DNA from: Trametopsis cervina
Lineage: Eukaryota > Basidiomycota > Agaricomycetes > Polyporales > Irpicaceae
Assembly (NCBI GenBank): GCA_022385755.1
Contig: MU278368.1
Span: 1 to 64,000 of the forward strand
DNA length: 64,000 nucleotides
Direction: 5' to 3'
The notes beneath the pieces are model-generated. The model was not told the origin of the DNA, did no database searches, and saw only the letters and a list, made by a program, of their open reading frames with translations. Made by a program: the position numbers and the translations under genes. Every line of letters begins with the position of its first letter. Position 1 is the first letter of the stretch. Of the stretch, positions 1 through 9,917 are shown one piece after another.

Positions 1-274
1 TCTTTCTTCTATTGTCGCGCCGCACTATTGTCCTATTGTCTCGCTGCCACGCTCTATTGTCTTTATTGTCCTACCCTAAAGTGGTCCGTGCGCAGCCTCC
101 AGTAGTATAAATACCCGGCCTCCTTCGCTCCTAGCCCTCATCTCGACCTTTTGGTCTTTACTGGGCTAGGTAAGCCGTATCAGTACTTGTTCTTACTATA
201 GTTACTAACTAATATTATTTGGTCTTTACTGGGCTAGATTTGCGCACAGCTTACTAGCTGTTTTCCTTGCATAA
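1..274. other. Left-edge non-coding segment with TATA box and direct repeats
   Basis: Contains several TATTGTC words in the first 70 bases, a TATAAATA box at 106-113 and a 20-bp exact direct repeat (150-169 and 218-237). No open frame was found. The TATA box followed by short repeats could be a gene promoter with a 5'-UTR intron, or part of an LTR. No matching second LTR or TG...CA ends can be seen within the window, so the class stays open. Confidence 0.4.
150..237 (+). repeat. 20-bp direct repeats bordering an intron-like segment
   Basis: The word TTTGGTCTTTACTGGGCTAG occurs exactly at 150-169 and 218-237. The first copy is followed directly by GTAAGC (170-175). The second copy ends in TAG. 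A perfect TACTAAC branch-point word lies between them at about 203-209. The stretch 170-237 therefore reads as a canonical 68-nt intron whose two flanks are duplicated. Confidence 0.5.
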
Positions 275-1270
275 AGGATTACACCTCTCGGTGTCTTGAG
301 TTCTAAGGTTATCCCTAGACGTCACGTGACCAGTCTCCGTGACACTTGGCTCTTCAAGAGCAAGAGAATTCTTGTGGTAAGTGCCGTCTTCATGACGTCA
401 GTCTTATGCTGATTATATTTCTAGATTATCTTAGCAGGTATTTTCGGTCAGAATGCCCCTCGAGGGCACTCTGCTACCAACTCTCGCTCGAGGGCTTACA
501 TATGGCAACTCAAGACCGTCACTCCAGCTTTAATAGCTCTTGCAGCTACTGTTGTATGCGCTTTCATACTTCTGAACGCTCTCTATGCTCATCTATTCTC
601 CACAGCTGGTGTACATAACCGCAGGCGATTCCTTTTTTGTTCCGCAACCCGATCACAAAACCGCAGTCAAATATAACTACCAGCAATTCTATGATACGTA
701 AGTGAAGTCCTGTTATATGTGAAATAATAACAAACCGTCTGCTGCAGATATCTTAACTTCATGTGGCGCAAGTACAGTCCGGGAACAGTGAACCTCATCA
801 AATGGTACAATAATCAGCTGTTCGCAGAAAACCAGCTTGATGCAACGGCAAGTACCGTGGTGACTGCGGATGACGAGCAGATTGCTGCTCGGATGCAGCG
901 ATTGGAAGACAGCTTTGGTACGGTTACTGTGGATGAGCCTCGAACGGCCGGTGAGCAATCGGACCATGAAGACATACCCCAAGCAGCCACGAGTTCCTCC
1001 ACACGTGCCCACACGCAGCCCGCATCGCGTGCACCATCTCCATCATCATTTCTATCATATGTTTCACCTCCTACTGCAGCTGCCCCTCGTACGACCGATA
1101 CTGCACCCGAGTCAGGGCACTCTTCTTCCAGCTCATTGATGCGCTCATCGGAAAGAGAAGCAGTGCAGCCTTCCTCCAGTACTCAAGCACGCGATGTAGC
1201 CATTGCAACTGCTGGTGAGAAACGCAGCACTCTGCGGCGCAGCAACCGAAAGGGTGCAAATCAGTCTTGA
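275..1270 (+). CDS. 5'-incomplete gene for an uncharacterised basidiomycete protein (possibly DUF6698-like)
   Basis: Four open segments join in phase: (275)-376, 425-553, 606-697 and 748-1270. Introns are 377-424, 554-605 and 698-747, all GT-AG and 48-52 nt. The frame is open back to a TAA at 272-274 and has no ATG, so the start is missing, lies in an upstream exon, or was lost. The N-terminal half has a helical stretch starting VTPALIALAATV, then a compact region with YNYQQFYDTYLNFMWRKYSP. The last 110 residues are Ser/Thr/Pro-rich and look disordered, ending SNRKGANQS. The arrangement recalls DUF6698-type proteins, but this is from memory of the family and is weak. The 5' side abuts repeats, so truncation by a mobile element is possible. 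The palindrome GTCACGTGAC at 321-330 could mean the first segment is promoter rather than exon. Confidence 0.45.
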
Positions 1271-1450
1271 GGCTCTTAGAACACTGCTGATTTTTGTATG
1301 TCTGTAAACATCTGGGAATAAACTCCATTCGCTGTTATTCATTACATGCAAAACATAAGCAATGATTTACCGCACCAGACCAGATAGTGTTAAGACATCT
1401 CTAGAGACGCTAGAGGTGGGCCATAGTGTATATACATTATATGTAGGCAT

Positions 1451-1560
1451 AGTAAAATAGCGCAGCGGTTTTCATGTGTTGACTGACGCTCTGTAGGGCG
1501 GCTAGATATCTAGAGTCGCGAGTTCGAATCCTGAGAAGTGCGCTGTATATTGTATAGTGT
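1451..1560 (+). mobile_element. tRNA-derived SINE-like element (pol III A and B boxes)
   Basis: TAGCGCAGCGG at 1458-1468 fits the pol III A-box consensus TRGYNNAGNGG. GAGTTCGAATCC at 1520-1531 fits the B box with one change in its first G. The spacing of about 60 nt is normal for a tRNA head. AGCGCA (1459-1464) is complementary to TGCGCT (1539-1544). The T-arm and acceptor stems do not pair fully, so this is a tRNA relic rather than a functional tRNA. The 3' side runs into AT-rich sequence with a repeated GTGTAAGTAATA word (about 1556-1580), as SINE tails often do. Element ends are not defined; the coordinates cover the tRNA-like head. Confidence 0.5.
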
Positions 1561-1982
1561 AAGTAATAGTGTAAGTAATAACTCAATAGCCAATCTTGTA
1601 ACTACTCATTGAAGGAGCTATGTTTCAATAGTAAGAAGTTGAATATAATAAGAAAGATAAGAAATCTGCATTAGAAGCATAGGTAGTAGTAATACTAAGG
1701 CTAATAACCAACAGTAATTAGTAGCATTGAGTAACTATAGAATGAAGTGTCCTCAATACTGAAGCATAATGATAGAAGTGTAGTGGCTGGTAATAACTAT
1801 ACTATAGTAGTACAAACGCGCAAGGCTTGCTTCAAATAGCAGACTCCGGCGATAGAGATTGCGAGCTAGCTCTAGAGGCTCCTCCAGATCTTATCATGAC
1901 CCGCTCCTTCATCTAGTGACCTCCCCGTTATCTAAAGGCATATCAGCTATCTGGAGAACGACAGCCCGCGGTTTGCTATCCT

Positions 1983-2050
1983 GAGCGCTATTCAAGATAT
2001 CTAGAGCGCGATTCAAGATATCTAGAGCGCTATTAAGATATCTAGAGCAC
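1983..2050 (+). repeat. Short tandem repeat, about 21-bp unit with TCTAGA core
   Basis: Three and a bit units: 1983-2003, 2004-2024, 2025-2044, and a decayed fourth from 2045. Each unit is GAGCGCTATTCAAGATATCT plus A, with few changes; the third unit has lost one base. The same TCTAGAG word recurs singly across about 1390-2170. Confidence 0.75.
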
Positions 2051-2370
2051 GCTTAAAGGCTTTGTCAGCACTCTAGAGATTTGTGATGGCTCTCGATAAA
2101 TTCCTCAGTGACAAGAGACTATCTAGAGTACCTCGGCGCCTCCAACCATATCTCGGGCTCTAGATGGCTCTTGAGGCGCTTTCCAAATTTGTGACATTAC
2201 AGTCGTTATTCACCATCCCGGCCAGGGCGCAGGCTTCTTTCCGACAGCCACCGTGGTGCAAACCACCCATCGCCACAGCAAGTACTACCACTATCATCTA
2301 GGCTTGTACTTCGGAGATACACGGGGACTGTCGACGCACTATCGTTCTACGCCTGCACCGGACGAGCAGA

Positions 2371-4351
2371 ATGTCTCCGCGGAATCAGATCCTACTACTC
2401 TGTGCCCTGATCCTCCCTGCACTCGGGCACGAACATCATGATGAGCTAACTGAAGAGCAGACAAATGCGCCAGTGGATTTCATCCTGTGGGCACACATAT
2501 TCGTGCAGGCAGCAGTATGGGGTGTACTGTTCCCCACGGGAATGGTGCTCGGGCTGAGTAAGAGTAGATGGCATGTACCACTTCAGGTGCGTTTACTATC
2601 CGCTTCGCACCACGTTCACTATGCTCACAACTCTCCTAGAGTACAGGTATTGCTCTTACGCTAGGAGGATACATCCTAGGACACGCTCACGGCGGCCGAG
2701 CCTTCCTTGCCGGCATTCACGGCATTATGGCTAACATCCTTCTCATCCCTATATTCCTCCAAGTCGTCTTAGGAGTGTATCTCAAGCTTCACATACACCA
2801 AGAGACTCTTCGCCCATGGGCCGTGCGTGTGCACGGATGGGTGGGGAAATCATACCCGATTATCGGCTGGAGCCAGATGCTATTCGGGGCGATCGCGTTC
2901 AGAGGATACTGTCGGGGCGGAAGACTTGGGCAATGTTTGGCCCATTATATTATGGTAGGTCATCTTCATTACTGAAATTCAGGCTTCCTCAACACTTGTA
3001 TACCTCAGGGAAGCGGCTTTATCGCTTATGGAACCCTCATGGCTATTATGCTTCTGGTCGGGGAGCGATGGATACGACGCAGTCGGAGGAGCCCAGAGTG
3101 GTGGGATTCTTGGGTTATCATGCTTTGGGTACGCAGACCTCCGTTGAACATATCCCATATCTGCTTATGCGTTATTCCAGGGTATTGGTGGGTTTCGACA
3201 CCACACGCATGCTGTGATTTATGAATGCTGATTGCGCTGTAGTCAATACGTTTACTGAGCACCATGGAGGTGACTGGTCGCCAAAGGATATGCAACATAC
3301 GTATGTCTGCTTCTTGTCATCATCTTGCAGCCTCTGAGCTTACGGTGTTCGTAGTGTTATGGGTGTCCTATGTATGCATGCATGTTGTACACCGGCTATT
3401 ATCTGTTCCTGACTGAGAGAATACAGGGTGGGCCGGAGGGTTACTCGGCATTCTGCTTGCCAGGAATAATCAGCGCACGATCATACCATCCATCATGTAA
3501 GTTCACCGATGCAATTCCCTACAGTTCGTGCAGTAACTCAATACTTTCATAGTATCATCATCACTGGATGGGCATTTTCAGAGCATGCACAGGCATTGAT
3601 GATATCCAGTCGAGTACGCTTATTTCGTCGTGCTCTACAGATTCGTTGTTTATCACGTGTCTTCAGGTGCACGCGATCTTCGGATACACACTCATGTTGG
3701 CGGGTGCTACTCGAATTATCGAAGTATCATTCATTCAGCCCAAGTACACGCCTCTTCCGGAGGGAAGCATTACGCTCGACGATAGCCACAGTGAGCACAC
3801 ACTGGCTGAAGGTGGTCCATCCCCCTCGAGCAATCCTGCAATCTTCCAGACAGTGTCCGCCTTCAGGCACTTCCCTCCCTTCGTGAGTGAATTATAATTA
3901 TATGAAGTCAGCTCAACTCAGACTTACCTAATTCTTGCATAGTTACTTACTGCCTCGGGGTAAGCCTGCGTATTTCCTTCATCTAGTTCCACATTTAATG
4001 TCTTATTGTAGTGTTCTATTCATATCTGCAACAGATGAAGAACTGCGCTATGTCCACGACCAAGGCATGGACCATGTCACATATATTCTTATCATGTACA
4101 GGTGTGTTATACGGTTCTCCTTCCGTCGCTCCGCTTCTCACGTTATACAACTCTTCAGCCTGGCATTCTTGATATACGCTTTGATCGTCTCGAGAATACG
4201 GCTGTACGCAACCAGTGGCCGTAACGGATCTACCAACCCCGGTGCTGACGAAAGCATTGAGTTGGCTGGCGTCCCTGCGTCGAAATGGTACGCTCGCGTC
4301 CCTAACGGTGATGCTGAGCCAGAGCACCATGTCATTGGAGATGACGATTAG
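2371..4351 (+). CDS. YTP1-like multi-pass membrane protein, copy A
   Basis: Twelve exons: 2371-2586, 2640-2954, 3009-3128, 3181-3187, 3243-3300, 3355-3371, 3427-3496, 3553-3613, 3667-3882, 3943-3959, 4012-4101, 4159-4351; 459 residues. A signal peptide-like start (MSPRNQILLLCALILPALG) is followed by a His-rich HEHHDE stretch and many membrane segments. It matches the fungal YTP1 arrangement: an N-terminal DUF2427-type region resembling cytochrome b561 helices (LGHAHGGR, GYCRGG), then the Ytp1 region with TEHHGGDWSPKDMQHT, GWAFSEHAQ and HAIFGYTLMLAGATR. The family's biochemical role is not established; the conserved His residues suggest metal or heme binding, which is inference. Exon 4 is only 7 nt and exons 6 and 10 are 17 nt each; all keep phase. 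A paralogue with the same structure starts 302 bp downstream. Confidence 0.85.
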
Positions 4352-4653
4352 GCCGAGCTTGTATTGGATCGGGGTGGTATTGTAGAGCAGTTTTTTCTCT
4401 TTCAAAGGGCATCTGTAGCTTGTTTTTCTGTTGTCCTTTAATGTTGCATCGGTATTTACAATGTACTCCACGACATAATATGGACAGTGTATTCATTCTG
4501 CTCAACGGTATCCCCTCCCGGGTGTTCCCGATCAAGTCGGTGGTGGTTATCAGATAACTTCAGACGCCACTAAACCCTCCCTTCAACGGTCACCAGCAAT
4601 CATAGCTTCGTATGAACGCATAAACGCTACCTCTCGCTCATCTGTCTAGTTCT
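4352..4653. other. Spacer between the tandem YTP1-like genes
   Basis: About 300 bp holding the 3' UTR of copy A and the promoter of copy B. No other coding signal seen. Confidence 0.6.
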
Positions 4654-6613
4654 ATGCTCGGTATGCTCTGGCCTAGGGTTCTCTCGCTCATATGCTTTTT
4701 CACCTCCGTGAATGCCAAAACTCACCATGACCACTTTGGTACGACATACTTATACGTCATCTGGACACATATTTTTCTTCAAGTCACCGTCTGGCTTGTC
4801 ATGTTCCCTGTTGCTATGGTTCTTGGGTTGAGGGGAAGTAGATGGTACGTCCCACTGCAGGTTTGTATTTACTCTATCAATATGTAAGTCGCTAACATCC
4901 CTATCAACGTGTAGAGCTTAGGGTGCGCGCTCACCATGCTGGGTTACGTTCTTGGGTACACCCATGGAGGCCGATCCTACCACTCAGCTTCACATCGGAA
5001 TAATGCACTCTTCCTCCTGGTACCGCTGATAACACATTTAGTGCTCGCTATTTATCTCCGGTACCAACCGCAAGAAAGCATCAAACCAAGTAGAAAATGG
5101 CTCGATAGGACGCACGGAATACTCGGGAAATTGTTACCAGTGCTTGGGTGGGTGCAAGTCCTGGTGGGAGTTGCCACTTTTGGAGGATACTGCCGTGGAG
5201 ACAACGCTGAACAGTGCACGCTATACTATACCGCGGTACGAGTCCTCAGTTCATAGCTTGTTCTTGGGATTGATTAGTATCACAGGGAAGCGGACTTCTC
5301 GCTTATGGGATAGTCCTGGCTATTGTAATATTATCAGGTGAAGCTTGGATAGTGAGGAGCTCTGAGAGTCCGGAATGGTGGGAGTCTTGGGTGGTCCTAG
5401 CCGGGGTGAGCATCTCTCCCTCATGCAGACGAGGCATATGAAGCTTGACATGCATGTATCTCTTTTATTACCAGGGAGTAGGTATGTGCCTAGCACTTGA
5501 AGAAGAGCGACTGCTCACCGCTTCTCAGTCAATCTGGGCTTGGCCGTGGAAGACCGAGCGTTCCTGTGAGTCGATCACAACGGTGTCTCTGCTCGTGTTG
5601 AATACATTCCAGGGTTCCCGGTGTCTTATGTAAGATCTGTAGACGTTACTGATGTGTGGCTCGTACTAAAATAGAATTCTAGGGCTACTTGCTGGGGCAG
5701 CGAGCCTCTTTTTTGCTAAAGATAACAACGTAAGTTGGCGGCCGCTTCACTGATCTGACTTATGCTCACACTTTTGCAGCGAACTGCCATGCCTTCCATT
5801 GTGTGCGTATATTCTACTGATTGTATCCTAATTACTAATAAGTCTGTATAGCATTATTGTTACGGCCTGGACATGCACACAGCATGGTCAAGAACTGGCT
5901 ATATATTCAAAGGTAGCGCTCAGATCATGATCTGTTGGATAATTACTCAGACAGGTATAGATGCATGCGGCATTTGGTTTCACGCTTCTCGCCGCTGGAG
6001 GAGCCCGTCTGCTTGAGGTCTTACTCCTCAAGCCGAAATATGTTTCTCCGTCGGACGTGCACGATACGACATACGGGTGGCAAGCTAACGAGAACGTGAG
6101 GAGGCTGAGGAACCTAGCCAGACCTTTGCTCTATTTACCCCCGTTTGTGAGTCCAGAATCCCTGCGCTTATCTCGATGTTCTGACAGTCTTCCCTACGAA
6201 ACGCAGTTGTTCATGTGTTCGGGGTAAGCAAAGACCGTTCTCTCCTTGTACAACGGGAGTATTTAAAACATCACGTATCTTCAGTTTCCTGGCGCTGGGT
6301 TCAACAGACGAGGGAATCACATATATACACCAGAGAGGAGTGGACCTACAGACATATATATTCCTGATATACACGTGCGTACATGTATCGCCCCCACTGC
6401 CTCCATTCCTGATATCTTCCTCGCTTTCTGTCTGTAAGGGCCGCGCTGCTTCTATACGGCAAAATCGCCGCTCTCGTATGGTTATATCACCATTGCGGAG
6501 ACGAATTGGATTCAGATAGGAACAACGATGCTGTCGAATTGACATCGAAGGGCTATGTGCGGATTCCCACCGGGGACCGTGACGGGGATGAGGACGGAGA
6601 CGGAGCGATGTAG
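4654..6613 (+). CDS. YTP1-like multi-pass membrane protein, copy B
   Basis: Thirteen exons: 4654-4860, 4915-5235, 5286-5405, 5475-5481, 5529-5565, 5613-5629, 5683-5729, 5780-5802, 5852-5912, 5961-6146, 6207-6223, 6285-6374, 6439-6613; 435 residues. It has a signal peptide-like start, HHDHFG, LGYTHGGR, GYCRGD and HAAFGFTLLAAGGAR, colinear with copy A. Exon lengths match copy A for many exons (120, 7, 17, 61, 17, 90 nt). The 70-nt exon of copy A is split here into 47+23 nt by one extra intron. The segment that carries TEHHGG..W..KD.QHT in copy A is 7 residues shorter here and lacks these residues (VNLGLAVEDRAFL), so copy B has probably diverged in function. The C-terminus is acidic (GDRDGDEDGDG). 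Confidence 0.8.
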
Positions 6614-7918
6614 CATATCCTCGCTGATTGATAGTTCCGTGTCATCGAACTATTATCGAAGACGTGGAAGTTGACTGCTGTAGTGTTTTGTATCAATGAG
6701 TAAACTTTAGACATAAACAAGGTGCACAAACGTCAATACACGCGTGTCGTCGCAGTCTACCGTGAGGTCAAATGAGAGTCACCTGATCGTGTCATAGCGT
6801 CTACCACGTTTCACCATCTTAGCGCTGGTCCGTCGTCCTTTGACCGTCGTGCTCTGAGCCTTCCAGATACGCTTTTGACAAGCATGGCAACATCCTCTCA
6901 CCATGTAACAATATCAATGCAGCATGGCATGTGAGTGTCTCATTGACTCGTGCGCACGGGAAAATTGCGGCTTAGCGTCTGCTTTCGCCGCTTAGCGGTA
7001 TATACAATGTCCACCTACCCCTTGAAAGACAATAACATCAATGCCGAAGCCGTCTCTTCTTCCTCATGAGCCTCCCACAGCATCTGATCTAGCTGCTTCG
7101 AATGTATGCATTGATATGATTTGCAAGATGGCAAATCCAGCGAGCTCATCTAGAAAAGTGCGCAAACAATAAGCGTAGACGACATCATCCGACCAGCCGT
7201 GATAGATTACTATCACTCGCCCAGCTAGTACGCCATATCTTCTAATTGTTAACCGTCCACTTACTGGAGTGGTTGTGGACACGACTCAACGATATCACAC
7301 AGGCAGTCGGATTCTTATTGTTTTGCGACTGTGCCAGACGCTTCCCAAAAAGGCAATCCTTGTACTCGCCAGCCTTGAGGTCGATGCAGACCCCGGGCGC
7401 ATGTGTCTTCTGCGTTCTACGCCCGCTCCGTTGCAGACTTGCACCTCCATCCAGACAAAAGACCTGTCGCTGGGTGACGGAAGTTTGCATATTCCTCGTC
7501 ATCCTAGGAAATATGGATTTAGGGGTCCGGGGTCTTATGTGGATGCGCTATTCCCAGTGGCTACACGCTCGGGCGCTTTTTGTTTCCTCGCGAACCTGAT
7601 CGGTGGGCCTGTTATTGTTTTGTAGCCAGCATCTGGCCATGGCAATCTTACTATTAAACCAGACAGGCGACATGGTTGAACTTGCAACGACCTCCAGGTC
7701 CTGCTCCCGGTCTTAGAGCCATCCTTCATCTTCGTCGGTCTCATAGATTCCTTGTCAAATATCATCTCAACCCAACGACCATCTCACTCTCATCTGTATC
7801 AACGCTGTGTCAATCAAGTCTACCAGAAGTCTAAACTACCGTGCGTGCATCCCAATCATTCCTTCAGGTCGGAAAGACTGATTTCGTGGTTGGCAGTGTA
7901 ACATTGTAATCACGCTCG
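6614..7918. other. Intergenic region, no supported gene
   Basis: About 1.3 kb. Several open frames exist (for example 7269-7625 on the plus strand) but none shows a recognisable domain, and no splice-consistent model could be built. A short direct repeat (CGGCTTAGCG / CCGCTTAGCG) lies near 6967-6995. The right end is presumably the promoter of the next gene. Confidence 0.5.
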
Positions 7919-9151
7919 ATGCCATCACACTCTGAGACGTTGGCTGTGCCGCAGGCAGAGCAGGCATATGCGTTCCTCACGCAGCCTCCTCCCCAGAAGA
8001 AACGAGGCACACAGCAACCTTCCGCATCACAAGATGTTCCGTCATCCGTCCAGTCGGAAAACCCGCGACGCCGCTCGCTGGCAGCTATCAGTAACTGGGC
8101 ATCAAGCGTCCAACCAGGCCCACCAGCGCCCTTGTCCCCTAATAAAACCGCGTACGCTGAACCTCCTCGACCTTCGAAATCCGGGCGTCGTTATTCCGCT
8201 CAGGTGGCCCCTCCATCACCAGTCACATATATCCCAGACTCTCCCACCAGCAGTACCGATACACCTGTCATGAAGCCAGACCTGCAAGCTGTGGGCTACA
8301 CGTCCGTATTTGTGCAGCTCCCGAAGACTCCTCCTGTGCAGTTCACACCTGATGGCCGGGTTGACGTCTTCACCCCCGCTGCCACTGAGGACACCGAGGA
8401 TTCTCGCATGAGCAAGAGACGATTCCGCTCTTTATCTATGAAGCCGCCGGGTCGTTCAAAATCCATTTCTGTAGCCTCGACGCAGCAGAGCAAGCCTTCC
8501 GCCGCGAAGGAGAAGAAGTCGAAGCACGCGGACACACGCCCCCCACAGATCGCGCAAGAGCTGGCGTTGGCCCAGTTCCTCGGTGGTGGATCGGTGCAGC
8601 ATCATATGAAACAGTACGCTGAGAAGCAGGCCAAGCGTTCTGGCGCCAAGAAGGAGAACGGGCAGGTGGTTGGAGTGACGCCGTTGTGGCAGGATGGTCA
8701 GGGCGGTGTATGGCGGGATCAGGAGGAGCAGTGGGAGTACACGCATCTCTTGGGTGGACCGGAACGGAATGGTTCGAGAAGAGATGTTGATTGGGTACAG
8801 TTTGACGAGGAGAGAGGGGTGGGGATGGGGAGAGAGAGCTCAGAGACCGTCAACTCCGAACTCGATCGTCGAAGGGCGCGGCAAGGCCATGATGCACCCG
8901 AGTTCAACGTGGACGTCTTCTCTTCCGGACACTCGAAGCCGAAGCGACGCCCGCAACCACTAGACATCATCCCCCCGCACGACTTCGACGCTGCTCAGGC
9001 GAGGCAGGAGTTCTTGCAATCGTCGTTTACCGCGCCCCTAACCCAAGCCGCTGGTACCGCGCCCTCCGCCGCTAATGGCACGTCTTCGAAGAAGTCCGTC
9101 ATGTCGAACGTTAAAGACATCTTCAAGTCGAAGAAAAACAAGACGCTATGA
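7919..9151 (+). CDS. Conserved hypothetical protein, disordered and basic
   Basis: Single-exon gene of 410 residues. It is Pro/Ser-rich and low-complexity over about residues 1-180, with RRRSLAAISNWASSVQPG and several SP/TP sites. A better ordered middle follows (QIAQELALAQFLGGGSVQHH, then TPLWQDGQGGVWRDQEEQWE). The C-terminus is basic, ending VKDIFKSKKNKTL. No catalytic motif was recognised. The pattern of short conserved patches in disorder suggests a scaffold or regulatory protein; this is inference. The start is the first ATG of the frame, and the TGA is followed by a T-rich 3' region. Confidence 0.75.
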   Translation: MPSHSETLAVPQAEQAYAFLTQPPPQKKRGTQQPSASQDVPSSVQSENPRRRSLAAISNWASSVQPGPPAPLSPNKTAYAEPPRPSKSGRRYSAQVAPPSPVTYIPDSPTSSTDTPVMKPDLQAVGYTSVFVQLPKTPPVQFTPDGRVDVFTPAATEDTEDSRMSKRRFRSLSMKPPGRSKSISVASTQQSKPSAAKEKKSKHADTRPPQIAQELALAQFLGGGSVQHHMKQYAEKQAKRSGAKKENGQVVGVTPLWQDGQGGVWRDQEEQWEYTHLLGGPERNGSRRDVDWVQFDEERGVGMGRESSETVNSELDRRRARQGHDAPEFNVDVFSSGHSKPKRRPQPLDIIPPHDFDAAQARQEFLQSSFTAPLTQAAGTAPSAANGTSSKKSVMSNVKDIFKSKKNKTL

Positions 9152-9917
9152 GCACATTTCTATCTTACATTTCCTTGCATCGCTTTCGATCTCCCTAATC
9201 GCTTTGCACGCTTTGGTCCTCCTTGTATTCTTTGGTCATTTCCTGCATACCACATACCAATTTCTTTCGTCTAGCTGCAACATTTCCTTCATTCGCTCCA
9301 TCTTCACGCATTTGTACGATCATGATACGCTTTCAGATCCCACCGTCACGAAGTAGCTATATTATTACGCAGTGCAGCGCACCCGAGCAATATATGACCC
9401 TGACAACTTCTCACCTCGCTGTGTCTCGCAGGCATATGACCTCATGTCTGATGAATGCTCACTTGTCTGGATCGCGGTTTGTTTCACAGTGCGTATGCGT
9501 TGCATTACAGACAGGATATACCGAGGTACGAAAGTGAAACCTTTTTGCGTAGGCCTCGGGGAGATTGCGTTGCACGTTGTACGACGCCTCTCAATAACAC
9601 ACAATGCATAATGGTTTTGCATATGCAACATATACTACATATATACACAAGCTTACATACAAATACATAGATGAGTCGACGCATATAGGCGTCGCATACT
9701 AGAAGCTGCGCTCGTGGACACCGGGTATGATCGCGAAAGGGTCGTCCCAATGGTTGACGTGCGATGCCGCCTGCGGCGTGTCGGCAGATAGTAGGCTAGC
9801 TGACCCTGTGGTTGGCCAGCAGAAGCCAATAGGAGGCTCGATGCCGTGATAATAGCTACCAGAGTTGGTGGCATATTAAACCAAGTTCACCCTGAAGATA
9901 TGACGGCCGTCCATGCT
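9152..9917. other. Convergent intergenic region
   Basis: Holds the 3' ends of the hypothetical gene (plus) and the Ran-binding-domain gene (minus). Open frames here are short and without domain signals. No gene supported. Confidence 0.6.

Larger units (their letters stand above)
1271..2370. other. Repeat-rich intergenic region
   Basis: AT-rich, with the SINE-like head, the 21-bp tandem array and scattered TCTAGAG words. No exon could be supported. About 2200-2370 is probably the promoter and 5' UTR of the first YTP1-like gene. Confidence 0.6.

Noticed and set aside
1451..1544. Functional tRNA gene
   Set aside because: A and B boxes are present, but the acceptor and T stems do not pair properly and no anticodon arm can be placed with confidence.
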